64,000 nucleotides of DNA from Bacillus pseudomycoides (GTDB lineage: Bacteria > Bacillota > Bacilli > Bacillales > Bacillaceae_G): assembly GCF_022811845.1 (NCBI RefSeq), contig NZ_CP064266.1, forward strand, positions 744,001-808,000, written 5' to 3'. Both the position numbers and the translations under genes were made by a program. Below the pieces are notes generated by a model that worked only from the letters and a program-made list of their open reading frames with translations, was not told the DNA's origin and made no database searches. Positions 45,456 to 53,730 of the stretch are shown here, piece after piece. How positions within the stretch are numbered: the stretch's first letter is position 1; every line of letters begins with the position of its first letter.

Positions 45456-46121
45456 TTACTTCTCATACTGCTTCATAATACGTGCTAATTCATCATCCAC
45501 AGCTGAATTTTTATTTAACGCCGCAAACTCATCATCTAACGACTTTTCTTTTTTATAAATTTCACCACTTGCCTCTGCTTCAGCTTCTAATTGAAGAGCT
45601 TTCTCTTCCATACGGCTTAGGCCAGCTTTTGCAGTATTTGCATCAAATCCAGACATCGCTTGATTAATGCTCTTTTGCGCTTTCGCAGCATTTACACGTG
45701 CTACAAGTGTTTCACGTTTATTTTTCAGCTCTGTTAACTGCTTACGCATTTCTTCTAACTTCGCACGTAAGTTATCAGCAGCAGCTTTATTTTGCTCATA
45801 ACTTGCTTTATATTCATTCATCTTTTGCTCTGCATTTTGCTTTTCTTCTAAAGCGCGGCGTGCAAGATCAATATTGTTTGCTTGAACAGCCATATGCGCT
45901 TGTTCTTCACGTTTCTTTACAAGTGCTTCTTGCTCTTCAAACAACAATTTAAACTTTTTCTCAAGCGCAATTTGAGCCGCTACACTTTTCTCAGCTTCTT
46001 GTACATCCGCTTGCATATCACGTAAATATTGATCCGTCATCTTAACTGGATCTTCCGCCTTCTCAATTAATGCATACACATTTGACATCGTTAAATCTCT
46101 TAATCGTTTAAAAACAGACAT
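45456..46121 (-). CDS. pspA: PspA/IM30-family envelope stress protein
   Basis: A 221-residue PspA/IM30 (ESCRT-III-like) protein, helical over almost its whole length: N-terminal amphipathic helix FKRLRDLTMSNVYALIEK, then DPVKMTDQYLRDMQADV, long coiled coils and a C-terminal DDEFAALNKNSA..DELARIMKQ. It coats stressed membranes. With the DUF350, DUF4178 and DUF4247 genes downstream it forms a known type of conserved neighbourhood. ATG 46121 is preceded by AGGAGG. No sigma factor site was clearly seen in the 300 bases upstream. Confidence 0.93.
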   Translation of the reverse strand: MSVFKRLRDLTMSNVYALIEKAEDPVKMTDQYLRDMQADVQEAEKSVAAQIALEKKFKLLFEEQEALVKKREEQAHMAVQANNIDLARRALEEKQNAEQKMNEYKASYEQNKAAADNLRAKLEEMRKQLTELKNKRETLVARVNAAKAQKSINQAMSGFDANTAKAGLSRMEEKALQLEAEAEASGEIYKKEKSLDDEFAALNKNSAVDDELARIMKQYEK

Positions 46122-46361
46122 TTAAATTCCTCCTATGGATTAACTCATATTTCAAATTTACTTCCCGTAAAAACTTTCCTTTACAGTAAGAATATTCATT
46201 TTTAAATTCCTTGTGTTTATTATATCAAAACTTAGATGTCCTTACATGTTATTTACCAAATATACGAGCTATAATCTGACATTGTTATTGCAATATGTAT
46301 CCATACTATAAATTTCATCTTTGTATTTTCTTTTCCTATCAAATTTTTAACTCTTTTCAAG

Positions 46362-46381
46362 ACATTACAGCATTGTAATGT
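46362..46381. promoter_or_regulatory. Perfect 20-base palindromic operator-like site
   Basis: ACATTACAGCATTGTAATGT: eight-base arms and a four-base centre. It lies 240 bases before pspA and 46 before a 13-codon frame on the other strand, in an otherwise empty gap (46122-46426). The TTACA/TGTAA half-sites resemble those of BlaI/MecI/CopY-like or GntR-like repressors; the factor is unknown. Confidence 0.5.
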
Positions 46382-46426
46382 TAACATAAGCTAATTCGAT
46401 AGTTAGAAGAACGTTATTTTTATAAA

Positions 46427-46468
46427 ATGAAATCAGCAGCTGTACAACTTGTAAAGATTAAAAAGTAA
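46427..46468 (+). CDS. Possible 13-residue micro-protein before a terminator
   Basis: ATG 46427 opens a frame MKSAAVQLVKIKK that ends at 46468, one base before a strong terminator. The ribosome binding site is weak (AGAAGA about 18 bases upstream). It may be a tiny peptide gene, the 3' remnant of a longer gene, or chance inside a small RNA. Its closeness to the terminator and to the palindrome at 46362 are the only support. Confidence 0.25.
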   Translation: MKSAAVQLVKIKK

Positions 46469-46471
46469 GTC

Positions 46472-46504
46472 AAAAAAGCTTTGCGAAATCCGCAAAGCTT
46501 TTTT
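46472..46504 (+). terminator. Strong terminator in the pspA-feoB gap
   Basis: Arms AAAAAAGCTTTGCG and CGCAAAGCTTTTTT pair perfectly around a five-base loop. No annotated plus-strand gene lies upstream except the 13-codon frame. Confidence 0.88.
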
Positions 46505-46579
46505 GGTATTAATATCCAAATGATAGGTTATTCTAATAAAGACTATTTAAGTTTGTATCCTACTATCGTGGAGGTATAT

Positions 46580-46750
46580 ATGATGTACTATGTGAAATTA
46601 ATTAAGGGACAATCTTTCTACGCCTTCGACCATCGTTTCTTATTACATCAAGAGGAAGAGGTTACACAAAAAATCTTTAAATATCTTTGCAAAAATGAAT
46701 TTTTTGAAGCACGCAAAGGTGAAAGTGCTTCAGTTCATGAAAAAGAATAA
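46580..46750 (+). CDS. Hypothetical protein, 56 residues
   Basis: ATG 46580 follows GGAGG by five bases; the frame is open further upstream across the terminator, which excludes that part. The protein is charged, without signal or membrane helix (YYVKLIKGQSFYAFDHRFLL, EEEVTQKIFKYLCKNEFFEA). The beta-alpha pattern could be a small nucleic-acid or protein-binding fold, but no family is recognised. Ends before a terminator that it shares with the feo operon. Confidence 0.6.
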   Translation: MMYYVKLIKGQSFYAFDHRFLLHQEEEVTQKIFKYLCKNEFFEARKGESASVHEKE

Positions 46751-46758
46751 GAAAAATA

Positions 46759-46788
46759 AAAAAATCATCCCATAATAGGATGATTTTT
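46759..46788. terminator. Terminator between small gene and feo operon
   Basis: Arms AAAAATCATCC and GGATGATTTTT, perfect, with flanking T or A runs; on the minus strand it overlaps the stop of the FeoB-associated gene. Confidence 0.85.
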
Positions 46789-46954
46789 ATTTATGCGCTA
46801 CATGCTCCATATCAGTACTACAACTCTTTGACGGACATGATCTATTCAAGGAACATGCTGCACATTTCCCTTTTTTACTTCTCTTCACAAAATTGAATAA
46901 TGTATATCCTGCGTAACCAAAAATGACAGCTCCAATTATAATGTTGACCATCAT
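46787..46954 (-). CDS. FeoB-associated Cys-rich membrane protein
   Basis: Start chosen at ATG 46954, ten bases after AAGGAG. One membrane helix (VNIIIGAVIFGYAGYTLFNF) is followed by a basic patch and a cysteine-rich end CAACSLNRSCPSKSC, the pattern of the small proteins that follow feoB in many Firmicutes. It probably binds iron or iron-sulfur cargo near the FeoB pore, as suggested for FeoC-like partners. It lies 16 bases after feoB and is the last gene of the operon. Confidence 0.85.
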   Translation of the reverse strand: MMVNIIIGAVIFGYAGYTLFNFVKRSKKGKCAACSLNRSCPSKSCSTDMEHVAHK

Positions 46955-46970
46955 TATGATGCATCTCCTT

Positions 46971-48959
46971 CTAGAATCCGAGTAAGGATCCAACTTGGTA
47001 TATAATGAGCGTTAATACATAAGCAATAATAAGTGGATAAACTACAGAAAAAACCGTCCATTTTACAGAACCTGTTTCACGACGGATTACTGCTACTGTC
47101 GCTAAACACGGCACATATAATAAAATGAAGAACATAAACGCATATGCTGATAACGCAGTATAGTGCGCTCCCATGACATTTCCTAATACATCTTCTTTCA
47201 CTGCATAAATAATGGCCATTGTCGAAACAACAACTTCTTTTGCTAAAAATCCTGTTAATAATGATGCTGCTGCTTGCCATGTTCCAAAACCGAGCGGTGC
47301 TAAAATTGGTGCCACGAAACCACCAATCATCGCTAAGAAACTCTCTCCCATATCAACGCCAAATCCAGATGGACCAGCATAGTTGAGTAGCCAGATGACA
47401 ACAGATCCACCAAAGATAAATGTACCAGCTTTACGTACGAAACCTTTTCCTTTTTCCCACGTGCTAAGCCATAACGTTTTTGCTTGTGGTACACGATATG
47501 GCGGAAGTTCAATAACAAAAATAGACTTTTCTTCTTTTAAAACAGTAAGCGACATTACCTTTGTAACTAAAAGTGCAAGTACAATACCGGCAATGTATAA
47601 AGAGAATACAACAGTCGCTTGGTTATGAGGGAAAAAGACTCCCGCAAATAATGCATATACAGGCAAGCGCGCTGAACAAGACATAAATGGTGTTACTAAA
47701 ACGGTAAGTAATCTTTCTTTTTCCTGCTCTATTGTTCTCGCTGCCATAATTCCAGGAACGTTACAACCAAATCCGATAATCATTGGAATAAATGCCTTTC
47801 CGTTTAATCCAAAGAACTCCATAATCCGGTCCATAACAACTGCAATTCGCGCCATATAACCTGAGTCTTCTAATAACGAAATAAAGAAGAAGAGCGCAAA
47901 AATTTGTGGGACGAACACTAATACAGCACCAACACCAGCAATAATCCCCTCTGTAACGAGCGCTTGAATAAACTCAGAGGCACCGATAGTTGTTAAGCCC
48001 GCTGTTACCCAATCAGTAAGTTGCCCACCGAAAAATTCATCAAGCAGATCCGATAAAGGCGTTCCAATCCACGTAAACGTAACCTGAAAAATAAAAAACA
48101 TAACTGCTAAAAAGATTGGAAGTCCTAAAACTTTATGTGTAATTAGCTTATCAATTTTTTCCGAAAAGGGGATCTTTCCTTCCTTTTCATGCTGAATGAC
48201 ATTTGTTTTTAACTTTTCAATATACGCTGCACGTGTATGATAAATATGCTGCTCTAGCGTAATATCAAGCCCTGCTTCTAACGTCGAACGAATTGCTGCA
48301 AGTTCCTTATAAATAGACAACTGATTTAACTCTTGTTCTACTACTGCATTATTACTTAAAAATTGAAGTGCAAGCCATCTTGGGTGTTCATAATTTTCCT
48401 TAGTTAAAAGTCCCATAATATCTGCAATTCCTGCATCTATTTGTTCACCATATGAAAGAATGAACGGCTTGCTCTCTTTTTTATCGCTCTCATGCAGGGT
48501 AGCAAGTAAGTCTTCGCATCCCTTTCCACTTCTCGCAACAACAGGAACAACTGTTACTCCTAATATTTCCGACAGTCTGTTCACATTAATAACGATCCCG
48601 CGCTGCTTGGCAACATCAATCATATTTAAACCGATAGAAACTGTTTTACCAAATTCCAGTAGTTGCAAGGTTAAATGCATATTGCGTTCAAATTGAGAAG
48701 AGTCAACAATATTTAGCATATGCTGAAAGTCTTCTATTAGTAGAAAGTTTGTAACAACACCCTCATCACGAGAGACAGGATTTAAATCATATACACCTGG
48801 TAAATCAATTAATGTCCCTTGCTTATTCTTTAACTTACCAATCTTCTTTTCTACTGTTACCCCGCTCCAGTTTCCTACATATTCATAGGAACCTGTTAGC
48901 GCATTAAATAATGATGTTTTCCCCGTATTCGGATTCCCTAGTAACGCAACCTTATTCAC
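46971..48959 (-). CDS. feoB: Ferrous iron transporter FeoB
   Basis: A 662-residue FeoB (family 650-780). The N-terminal G domain has G1 GNPNTGKTS, G3 DLPGVYDL and G4 NMID, followed by a helical GDI-like domain and a membrane part with two gate regions (CNVPGIMAARTI with the conserved Cys, and the later YVPCLATVA with the second Cys). It imports Fe2+ across the cell membrane, coupled to nucleotide hydrolysis. It overlaps feoA by four bases. Confidence 0.97.
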   Translation of the reverse strand: MNKVALLGNPNTGKTSLFNALTGSYEYVGNWSGVTVEKKIGKLKNKQGTLIDLPGVYDLNPVSRDEGVVTNFLLIEDFQHMLNIVDSSQFERNMHLTLQLLEFGKTVSIGLNMIDVAKQRGIVINVNRLSEILGVTVVPVVARSGKGCEDLLATLHESDKKESKPFILSYGEQIDAGIADIMGLLTKENYEHPRWLALQFLSNNAVVEQELNQLSIYKELAAIRSTLEAGLDITLEQHIYHTRAAYIEKLKTNVIQHEKEGKIPFSEKIDKLITHKVLGLPIFLAVMFFIFQVTFTWIGTPLSDLLDEFFGGQLTDWVTAGLTTIGASEFIQALVTEGIIAGVGAVLVFVPQIFALFFFISLLEDSGYMARIAVVMDRIMEFFGLNGKAFIPMIIGFGCNVPGIMAARTIEQEKERLLTVLVTPFMSCSARLPVYALFAGVFFPHNQATVVFSLYIAGIVLALLVTKVMSLTVLKEEKSIFVIELPPYRVPQAKTLWLSTWEKGKGFVRKAGTFIFGGSVVIWLLNYAGPSGFGVDMGESFLAMIGGFVAPILAPLGFGTWQAAASLLTGFLAKEVVVSTMAIIYAVKEDVLGNVMGAHYTALSAYAFMFFILLYVPCLATVAVIRRETGSVKWTVFSVVYPLIIAYVLTLIIYQVGSLLGF

Positions 48960-49183
48960 GCTAATTCCACCTTTATCATTTTCGCGTCACAATGACGAAT
49001 ACTAATTAATTGTCCGCGGCATTCTAATGTACACGGCCCCTTAAACATTGCTTTTTGTTTTACACGGAGTTCGCTTCCTTCAGAAAGACCAAAAGCAGCT
49101 AATCTACGCTTTAATAACTTATCTAACGATTGTATATTTTTCACAAGTACCTTTTCACCAATTTTAATATCAACTAAACTCAT
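48956..49183 (-). CDS. feoA: Ferrous iron transport protein FeoA
   Basis: A 75-residue SH3-like FeoA, usual length 75-85, with VDIKIGEKVLVKN, LLKRRLAAFGLSEGSEL and the terminal ECRGQLISIRHCDAKMIKVE. It is a cytoplasmic partner that controls FeoB. First gene of the operon; a Fur box sits 17 bases before its start codon. GAGGGGGAAG serves as ribosome binding site. Confidence 0.95.
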   Translation of the reverse strand: MSLVDIKIGEKVLVKNIQSLDKLLKRRLAAFGLSEGSELRVKQKAMFKGPCTLECRGQLISIRHCDAKMIKVELA

Positions 49184-49199
49184 AATCTTCCCCCTCGAA

Positions 49200-49218
49200 G
49201 AGAATGATAATTATTTTC
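49200..49218 (-). promoter_or_regulatory. Fur box of the feo operon
   Basis: GAGAATGATAATTATTTTC matches the Fur consensus GATAATGATAATCATTATC at 16 of 19 positions. Placed directly before feoA, it explains iron-repressed expression. Confidence 0.9.
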
Positions 49219-49380
49219 ATAAAAATTATATCATATTCTATGAATCAAGTACTATAGCTTTCCCTTCATAGTTATTAACATTTTTGCACAATTAAATTTA
49301 AACAATTGTCATAACAGATTCATTTGCCATTCTCATCCATTTCAATTACAATAAACCTAACAAATAAAGAATCTCGTTAT

Positions 49381-49463
49381 CACAGGGGGAGCTTTGCTGC
49401 TGAGAGGGAACACTTCGTTCCGACCCTTAGAACCTGTTAGTTAATGCTAACGTAGGAATTGTG
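49381..49463 (+). promoter_or_regulatory. TPP (THI-element) riboswitch
   Basis: Contains the conserved blocks GGGGGAGC, GCTGAGAGGG, GACCCTTAGAACCTG and TTAATGCTAACGTAGGAA, with the outer helix closed by CACA and TGTG. It binds thiamin pyrophosphate and reduces expression of the next gene, thiT. The region between aptamer and start codon is 108 bases and ends in a T-rich run (CTTTTTTTG) that could be part of the terminator switch. Confidence 0.97.
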
Positions 49464-49571
49464 CAAACGTCGAAATACATATACCTCATCATTTTCTATT
49501 TACGTATTTCATATCTCCCTATGATAAATTATTCTTTTTTTGTGCAACTTAGATTTAGGGGGAATGACAAC

Positions 49572-50240
49572 ATGCGTAACACCAATTTACAAGCGATGAT
49601 TGAATCTGCAATCCTTGCAGCCTTCGCCTTGATCATCGACATTTTACCACTATCCATTAAACTTCCAACAGGCGGTTCCATTTCATTTGCTATGATTCCT
49701 ATTTTTATTATCGCATACCGCTGGGGATTTAAAACTGCATTCTTAGGAGGACTTATTTGGGGTCTACTACAAATTGTAGTCGGCGATGCTTACATTTTAA
49801 CGCCAGTTCAAGCGTTTATTGAGTACTTCGTTGCATTTGCTTTTATCGGTTTTGCTGGTTTATTCTATCGTCCAATTCAAAAGGCACTTGCGAACAACCA
49901 ACATACATTTAACGTACAATCCGACATTGGTAGCCGCAAAGATAAACCTTCATCAAAAAGCGGTCAAGGGAAAAAGGCGCTTTTTTATATTATCCTTGCT
50001 ACATTTGTTGGTAGCTTTGCCCGTTATTTCTGTCACTTTATTGCTGGTGTTATCTTCTTTGGGAAGTACGCACCGCCGGGACAGTCGGCTGTTCTTTATT
50101 CATTAATCGTGAACGGTAGTACAATGCTTGCTTCCTTCGTATTATGTACAGTGTTACTACTTCTTTTATTTACAACAGCGCCACGTTTATTTAAAAGTAT
50201 TGGTGCACATAGTATGAATTCAAAAAAGAAGAGTGCCTAA
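49572..50240 (+). CDS. thiT: Thiamine ECF transporter substrate-binding subunit ThiT
   Basis: Start chosen at ATG 49572, nine bases after AGGGGG. The 222-residue membrane protein has six helices and the ThiT/YuaJ pattern (LPLSIKLPTGGSISFAMIPIFIIAYRWG, GDAYILTPVQAFIEYFVAF). It binds thiamine and pairs with the shared EcfAA'T energising module encoded elsewhere. A 30-residue polar insertion between helices 4 and 5 (QKALANNQHTF and following, rich in Lys, Ser, Gln) makes it longer than ThiT of about 190. The upstream TPP riboswitch confirms the substrate. Confidence 0.95.
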   Translation: MRNTNLQAMIESAILAAFALIIDILPLSIKLPTGGSISFAMIPIFIIAYRWGFKTAFLGGLIWGLLQIVVGDAYILTPVQAFIEYFVAFAFIGFAGLFYRPIQKALANNQHTFNVQSDIGSRKDKPSSKSGQGKKALFYIILATFVGSFARYFCHFIAGVIFFGKYAPPGQSAVLYSLIVNGSTMLASFVLCTVLLLLLFTTAPRLFKSIGAHSMNSKKKSA

Positions 50241-50258
50241 ATGGTACTCTTCTTTTTT
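50222..50258. terminator. Terminator of thiT
   Basis: Arms AAAAAAGAAGAGT and ACTCTTCTTTTTT with a short loop; the thiT stop codon lies in the loop. Confidence 0.85.
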
Positions 50259-50270
50259 ATAAATCAACTC

Positions 50271-50351
50271 TCAATGAGTTATATCAATAATAAAAATAAT
50301 AAATGCACATAAGAATATAAATACCATTACACTTAGTAAATTGCTATTCAT
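50271..50351 (-). CDS. Putative 26-residue single-helix membrane protein
   Basis: On the minus strand ATG 50351 is preceded by AAGGAG at ten bases and opens the frame MNSNLLSVMVFIFLCAFIIF then IIDITH and TGA. It would be one membrane helix with a short polar start and an Asp near the other side. Length and form resemble KdpF-, CydX- or small-subunit-type membrane micro-proteins. It lies in the gap between thiT and the sensor kinase. Ribosome binding site plus clean helix support it; conservation would have to confirm it. Confidence 0.5.
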   Translation of the reverse strand: MNSNLLSVMVFIFLCAFIIFIIDITH

Positions 50352-50452
50352 GGCTAATCTACTCCTTGCCAAACCTCATTTTCTATGTAAATTATACGTG
50401 TGGAATATAAAGTTAAGATAAAGATACTATCAAAATAAAATTAAGAAATAAT

Positions 50453-50487
50453 AAAAAAGTGTAGAATTTCCTTTCTACACTTTTTTA
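50453..50487 (-). terminator. Terminator of the two-component operon
   Basis: Arms AAAAAAGTGTAGAA and TTCTACACTTTTTT pair perfectly around a five-base loop. The kinase stop codon (50475) is in the stem. Confidence 0.85.
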
Positions 50488-52277
50488 TGTAGGTAGAAGT
50501 AAAATAATACCCCATCTTCTGTATTTTCTACATCATATTCCACACCATGAAGTTCTAAAATATTTTTAGAAATGGCGAGCCCCAGTCCTGTTCCACCTTT
50601 TGAACGCTGACGAGCTGTATCTACACGATAAAAGCGATCCCATATTTTATCTAATTGCTCTTCTTCAATATGAGCACCTTTATTTTCTATACAAATCTTT
50701 ACTCGATTTGATTCATCTATTGTAGAAATAATAATATCCTCTTTTTCAGGTGTATAACGGATTGCATTCGTAATGAAGTTGACAATTACTTGCTCAATGC
50801 GATGTTGATTTGCAACAACTTGAGCTGGAGATATGTGTTTGTAAACATGAAGTTGTTTCTTCTCTATTTCTAATGATAGTTGTCCACATATATACTCAAT
50901 GACCTCATCAATATGAAAAGTATCCATCTGCATTTTATACGTGCCAGATTCAAATTTAGCTAACTCCAGCATGTCCAAAATTAACATATCCATCTTATCC
51001 ACTTCTTTTTCCATTGCCTGAAAATAATATTCTTTCTTATGTTCGGCTACCCCATCTTTTAGAATCGAAATACAGCTTTTCATAATACTTAGCGGTGTCT
51101 TCAATTCATGTGAGACACCTGAAATAAATTCTTTTCTCGTATTTTCTAGCTTTCTTTCTTTTTCAATATCTTGTTCTAATTGTTCAATATGCGAATGGAG
51201 CGTATTGGATAGCATATTAATATTTTGCGACAAATCACCAATTTCGTCTTTAGAAGTAATCGGAATCCTCTCCGAAAAATCTAAATGTGCAATTTTTTTC
51301 GTTGTATCATTAATTCGTAATAGCGGTTTTGCAATTTGTTTTGAGTAATAAAAAGATGCCAACAAGGTAAGTACTAGCACAAATGCAATAATATATACAT
51401 AATAATCCTTTACCATTTGTACTGCTTCATCTACAGGCTGTAAGGACGTCATCGCGAATATATATGTTAAAGAGCCATCCTTTTCTTTTATCGGTTTGAT
51501 TAATAATTTATATTTTATATCATTTTTTTCATAGTCAATTATTCTTAAGGCATCATTGTTATCTTTATTTTCATTTAACAGTAAGTCCGCTTGAAATTCT
51601 TTTATACTCTCCAAGAACAAAGTGTTTTTATAAAGTGGATTCACTATCCCTTTACTATCAGGTAGTTGCACTTTTGTAACAGTTCCCCCAAAACCAGTAC
51701 TAGGAACTTGAGCAGCACTTTTCTTTTCCTCTTTCACCTTAGGAGCTATTTCATTTATTTTCTTATCTAATGACTTGTTGGACCAATTTATACTACCCTT
51801 ACTTAAATTTAATACAGCAGGAACAAATGTAGAATCTCTAACCATTCCATAAACTGAAATTTGCAACCCTGAAAAATACGGCATTTTTTCATTTTCAACC
51901 TCTTCTATCCCCATAAGATAATAGAGAGGGATTGTAAGGTTTGTTTTTCCAAGTTCCTTCTGCGATAGCCGATCCAGCTTTACTTCTAAATAAAAATCAG
52001 TCGCATGTTTTAAATTCCCATCACTATCTAATGCTGTAATCCATGTATTATTTTCTCTATAAAAATCTTGTTCCAGTTTCTGAATTGCTTCTGTGTTACC
52101 ATCACTATTCAAATACTCTCTCTCAAAGGAGCTTATATTTGTTTTAATATCACTAACTTTTCTGTTGGCATAATATTGTTTAAAAAATATCGTTTGTCCA
52201 ATAAAAATCGTCGCTAAAATCAACATGCATAGTGCTGTTGTAAGAATAAATAATTTGAGTACAATCCCTTTGCTCAT
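50475..52277 (-). CDS. Two-component sensor histidine kinase
   Basis: A 600-residue kinase: membrane helix near 7-28, an extracellular sensor of about 265 residues, second helix near 295-315, HAMP domain, HisKA with FISGVSHELKTPLSIMKS, and HATPase with NAIRYTPE (N box), ENKGAHIE (a weak G1 box, DxGxG reduced) and GTGLGLAISKNILELHG. It overlaps the response regulator gene by four bases, so the pair works together. The neighbouring sortase and wall proteins suggest it senses envelope state, and the genes next to it may be its targets. Confidence 0.92.
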   Translation of the reverse strand: MSKGIVLKLFILTTALCMLILATIFIGQTIFFKQYYANRKVSDIKTNISSFEREYLNSDGNTEAIQKLEQDFYRENNTWITALDSDGNLKHATDFYLEVKLDRLSQKELGKTNLTIPLYYLMGIEEVENEKMPYFSGLQISVYGMVRDSTFVPAVLNLSKGSINWSNKSLDKKINEIAPKVKEEKKSAAQVPSTGFGGTVTKVQLPDSKGIVNPLYKNTLFLESIKEFQADLLLNENKDNNDALRIIDYEKNDIKYKLLIKPIKEKDGSLTYIFAMTSLQPVDEAVQMVKDYYVYIIAFVLVLTLLASFYYSKQIAKPLLRINDTTKKIAHLDFSERIPITSKDEIGDLSQNINMLSNTLHSHIEQLEQDIEKERKLENTRKEFISGVSHELKTPLSIMKSCISILKDGVAEHKKEYYFQAMEKEVDKMDMLILDMLELAKFESGTYKMQMDTFHIDEVIEYICGQLSLEIEKKQLHVYKHISPAQVVANQHRIEQVIVNFITNAIRYTPEKEDIIISTIDESNRVKICIENKGAHIEEEQLDKIWDRFYRVDTARQRSKGGTGLGLAISKNILELHGVEYDVENTEDGVLFYFYLHKKV

Positions 52278-52963
52278 ACATTCCCCTCAAATTTATACCC
52301 CATTCGAACAACAGTCGTAATGTACTTTGCTTTATTTCCTAATTTATTTCGTAAATTACGGATATGACTATTCACTGTCCGGTCATCACCAGCAAATTCA
52401 TATCCCCAAATTCTTGAAATCAATTGCTCTCTTGTCAAAACAATCCATTGATTCTGCATAAAATAGGTCAATATCTCAAACTCTGTATGTGTTAAATTAA
52501 TGTCCGCTCCCTCTATCGTAACGATACGTGATGGGAAATGAACACAAATTCCATGAATAGATAGCGTATCATCTTCATTACTTGGAGATTTACTTGTAAG
52601 TATTCGACTTTCAAGTAATCGCTTTGCCCTCGCTAGTAAAATAGGCGGACTATATGGCTTCGTTACATAATCATCCGCTCCTAACTCAAATCCAAGTAAC
52701 GTATCATCTTCATCCACACGTGCCGTGAGCATAATAATCGGCACTTGAGACGTTTTACGGATTCTTCGGCAAACAGACCAACCATCCAATTCCGGTAACA
52801 TGATATCAAGAATAACTAAATGAACCTCTTCTTCTTCAAACAAGGATAAAGCTTCTTTCCCATCTCTTGCCTCAAGTACTTTATATTGTTCATTTAGAAA
52901 ATAATCTTTCAATATTTCGCGTAAAATATCTTCATCCTCAACAATTAAAATTGTTTTTGTCAT
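52274..52963 (-). CDS. OmpR-family response regulator
   Basis: A 229-residue two-domain regulator. The receiver has acidic pocket EDED, phospho-acceptor Asp53 (LVILDIMLPELDG) and Lys in VTKPYSP; the winged-helix domain (about 130-229) ends with DDRTVNSHIRNLRNKLG and ITTVVRMGYKFE. ATG 52963 is preceded by GGGGGAAGGG. It is the partner of the kinase that follows it. Confidence 0.94.
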   Translation of the reverse strand: MTKTILIVEDEDILREILKDYFLNEQYKVLEARDGKEALSLFEEEEVHLVILDIMLPELDGWSVCRRIRKTSQVPIIMLTARVDEDDTLLGFELGADDYVTKPYSPPILLARAKRLLESRILTSKSPSNEDDTLSIHGICVHFPSRIVTIEGADINLTHTEFEILTYFMQNQWIVLTREQLISRIWGYEFAGDDRTVNSHIRNLRNKLGNKAKYITTVVRMGYKFEGNV

Positions 52964-53016
52964 ATTCCCTTCCCCCTTCTCTCATTCTAAATAGCTAAAG
53001 ACAGAGTACTATACTC

Positions 53017-53637
53017 TCATTTTGAATCAGTAGCAATCAATTTCGCTTCAATAATATATCGATCTGGTGCATCACCTATATAATCGAATGGATAGCAAGT
53101 CGTCAGCGTTAATATTGGTTCTTCTTTCTTTACTATGACTGTGCGATCATCCGCATGTGTAATCCACATTTTTTGAATTTCATAAGTATAAATCTTATTA
53201 TCGTATTCCACAATGAGGTTATCTTTTTCTTTAAGCTCTCCTAGCTCTGTAAATACAGTATCGCGATGTCCACTCAGTACAGTGTGTCCTCCTTCAGATG
53301 GAGCTGTTGTCATATCACTAACAAACATACCTACCCCTTTTTTCAATGTGGTATCACTTGCCCCCCAATATATAGAGAACCTCTTCTTTATTTTTGGGAT
53401 ATTTAACATCGCTACTTTCTCTCCTTCTTTATATTGCATTTGAGAAGAAGGTACTTGAGAATTCACAGATGTTTCAGTGGAATACCCTTTTAATTCTATT
53501 TTTTCAAAATGCTTTATCTCTTCTGTCGTTAAATCTTGTGCGGAACTTTTTCCTTTATACCATTCAAAAAAATAATACGTCCCCATAAGAATACCGACTA
53601 TCATGAAAGCAAGTCCAATACGATTTATAAGTCTCAC
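53017..53637 (-). CDS. srtC: Class D sortase (SrtC of the B. anthracis type)
   Basis: Start chosen at GTG 53637, six bases after GGAGGG. The 206-residue transpeptidase has an N-terminal membrane anchor (RIGLAFMIVGILMGTYYFFEW) and the sortase barrel with His124 (LSGHRDT), catalytic Cys181 (TLTTCYPF) and Arg193 (DRYIIEA). In B. anthracis, SrtC cuts LPNTA signals and fixes BasH and BasI to the wall of sporulating cells; the substrate encoded next door here has exactly LPNTA. A tight hairpin (53655-53683) precedes the ribosome binding site. Confidence 0.9.
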   Translation of the reverse strand: MRLINRIGLAFMIVGILMGTYYFFEWYKGKSSAQDLTTEEIKHFEKIELKGYSTETSVNSQVPSSQMQYKEGEKVAMLNIPKIKKRFSIYWGASDTTLKKGVGMFVSDMTTAPSEGGHTVLSGHRDTVFTELGELKEKDNLIVEYDNKIYTYEIQKMWITHADDRTVIVKKEEPILTLTTCYPFDYIGDAPDRYIIEAKLIATDSK

Positions 53638-53654
53638 TTTAATCCCTCCATGCA

Positions 53655-53683
53655 AAAAATGGTAGGGATATCCTACCATTTTT
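53655..53683 (-). terminator. Hairpin between basI and srtC
   Basis: Arms AAAAATGGTAGG and CCTACCATTTTT pair perfectly around GATAT. It ends only seven bases before the srtC ribosome binding site, so it may act as a leaky terminator that sets the basI to srtC ratio. Confidence 0.8.
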
Positions 53684-53730
53684 AATATATGAAATTATCC
53701 CATTCTTTATAGACTAATTTATATTTTGTT

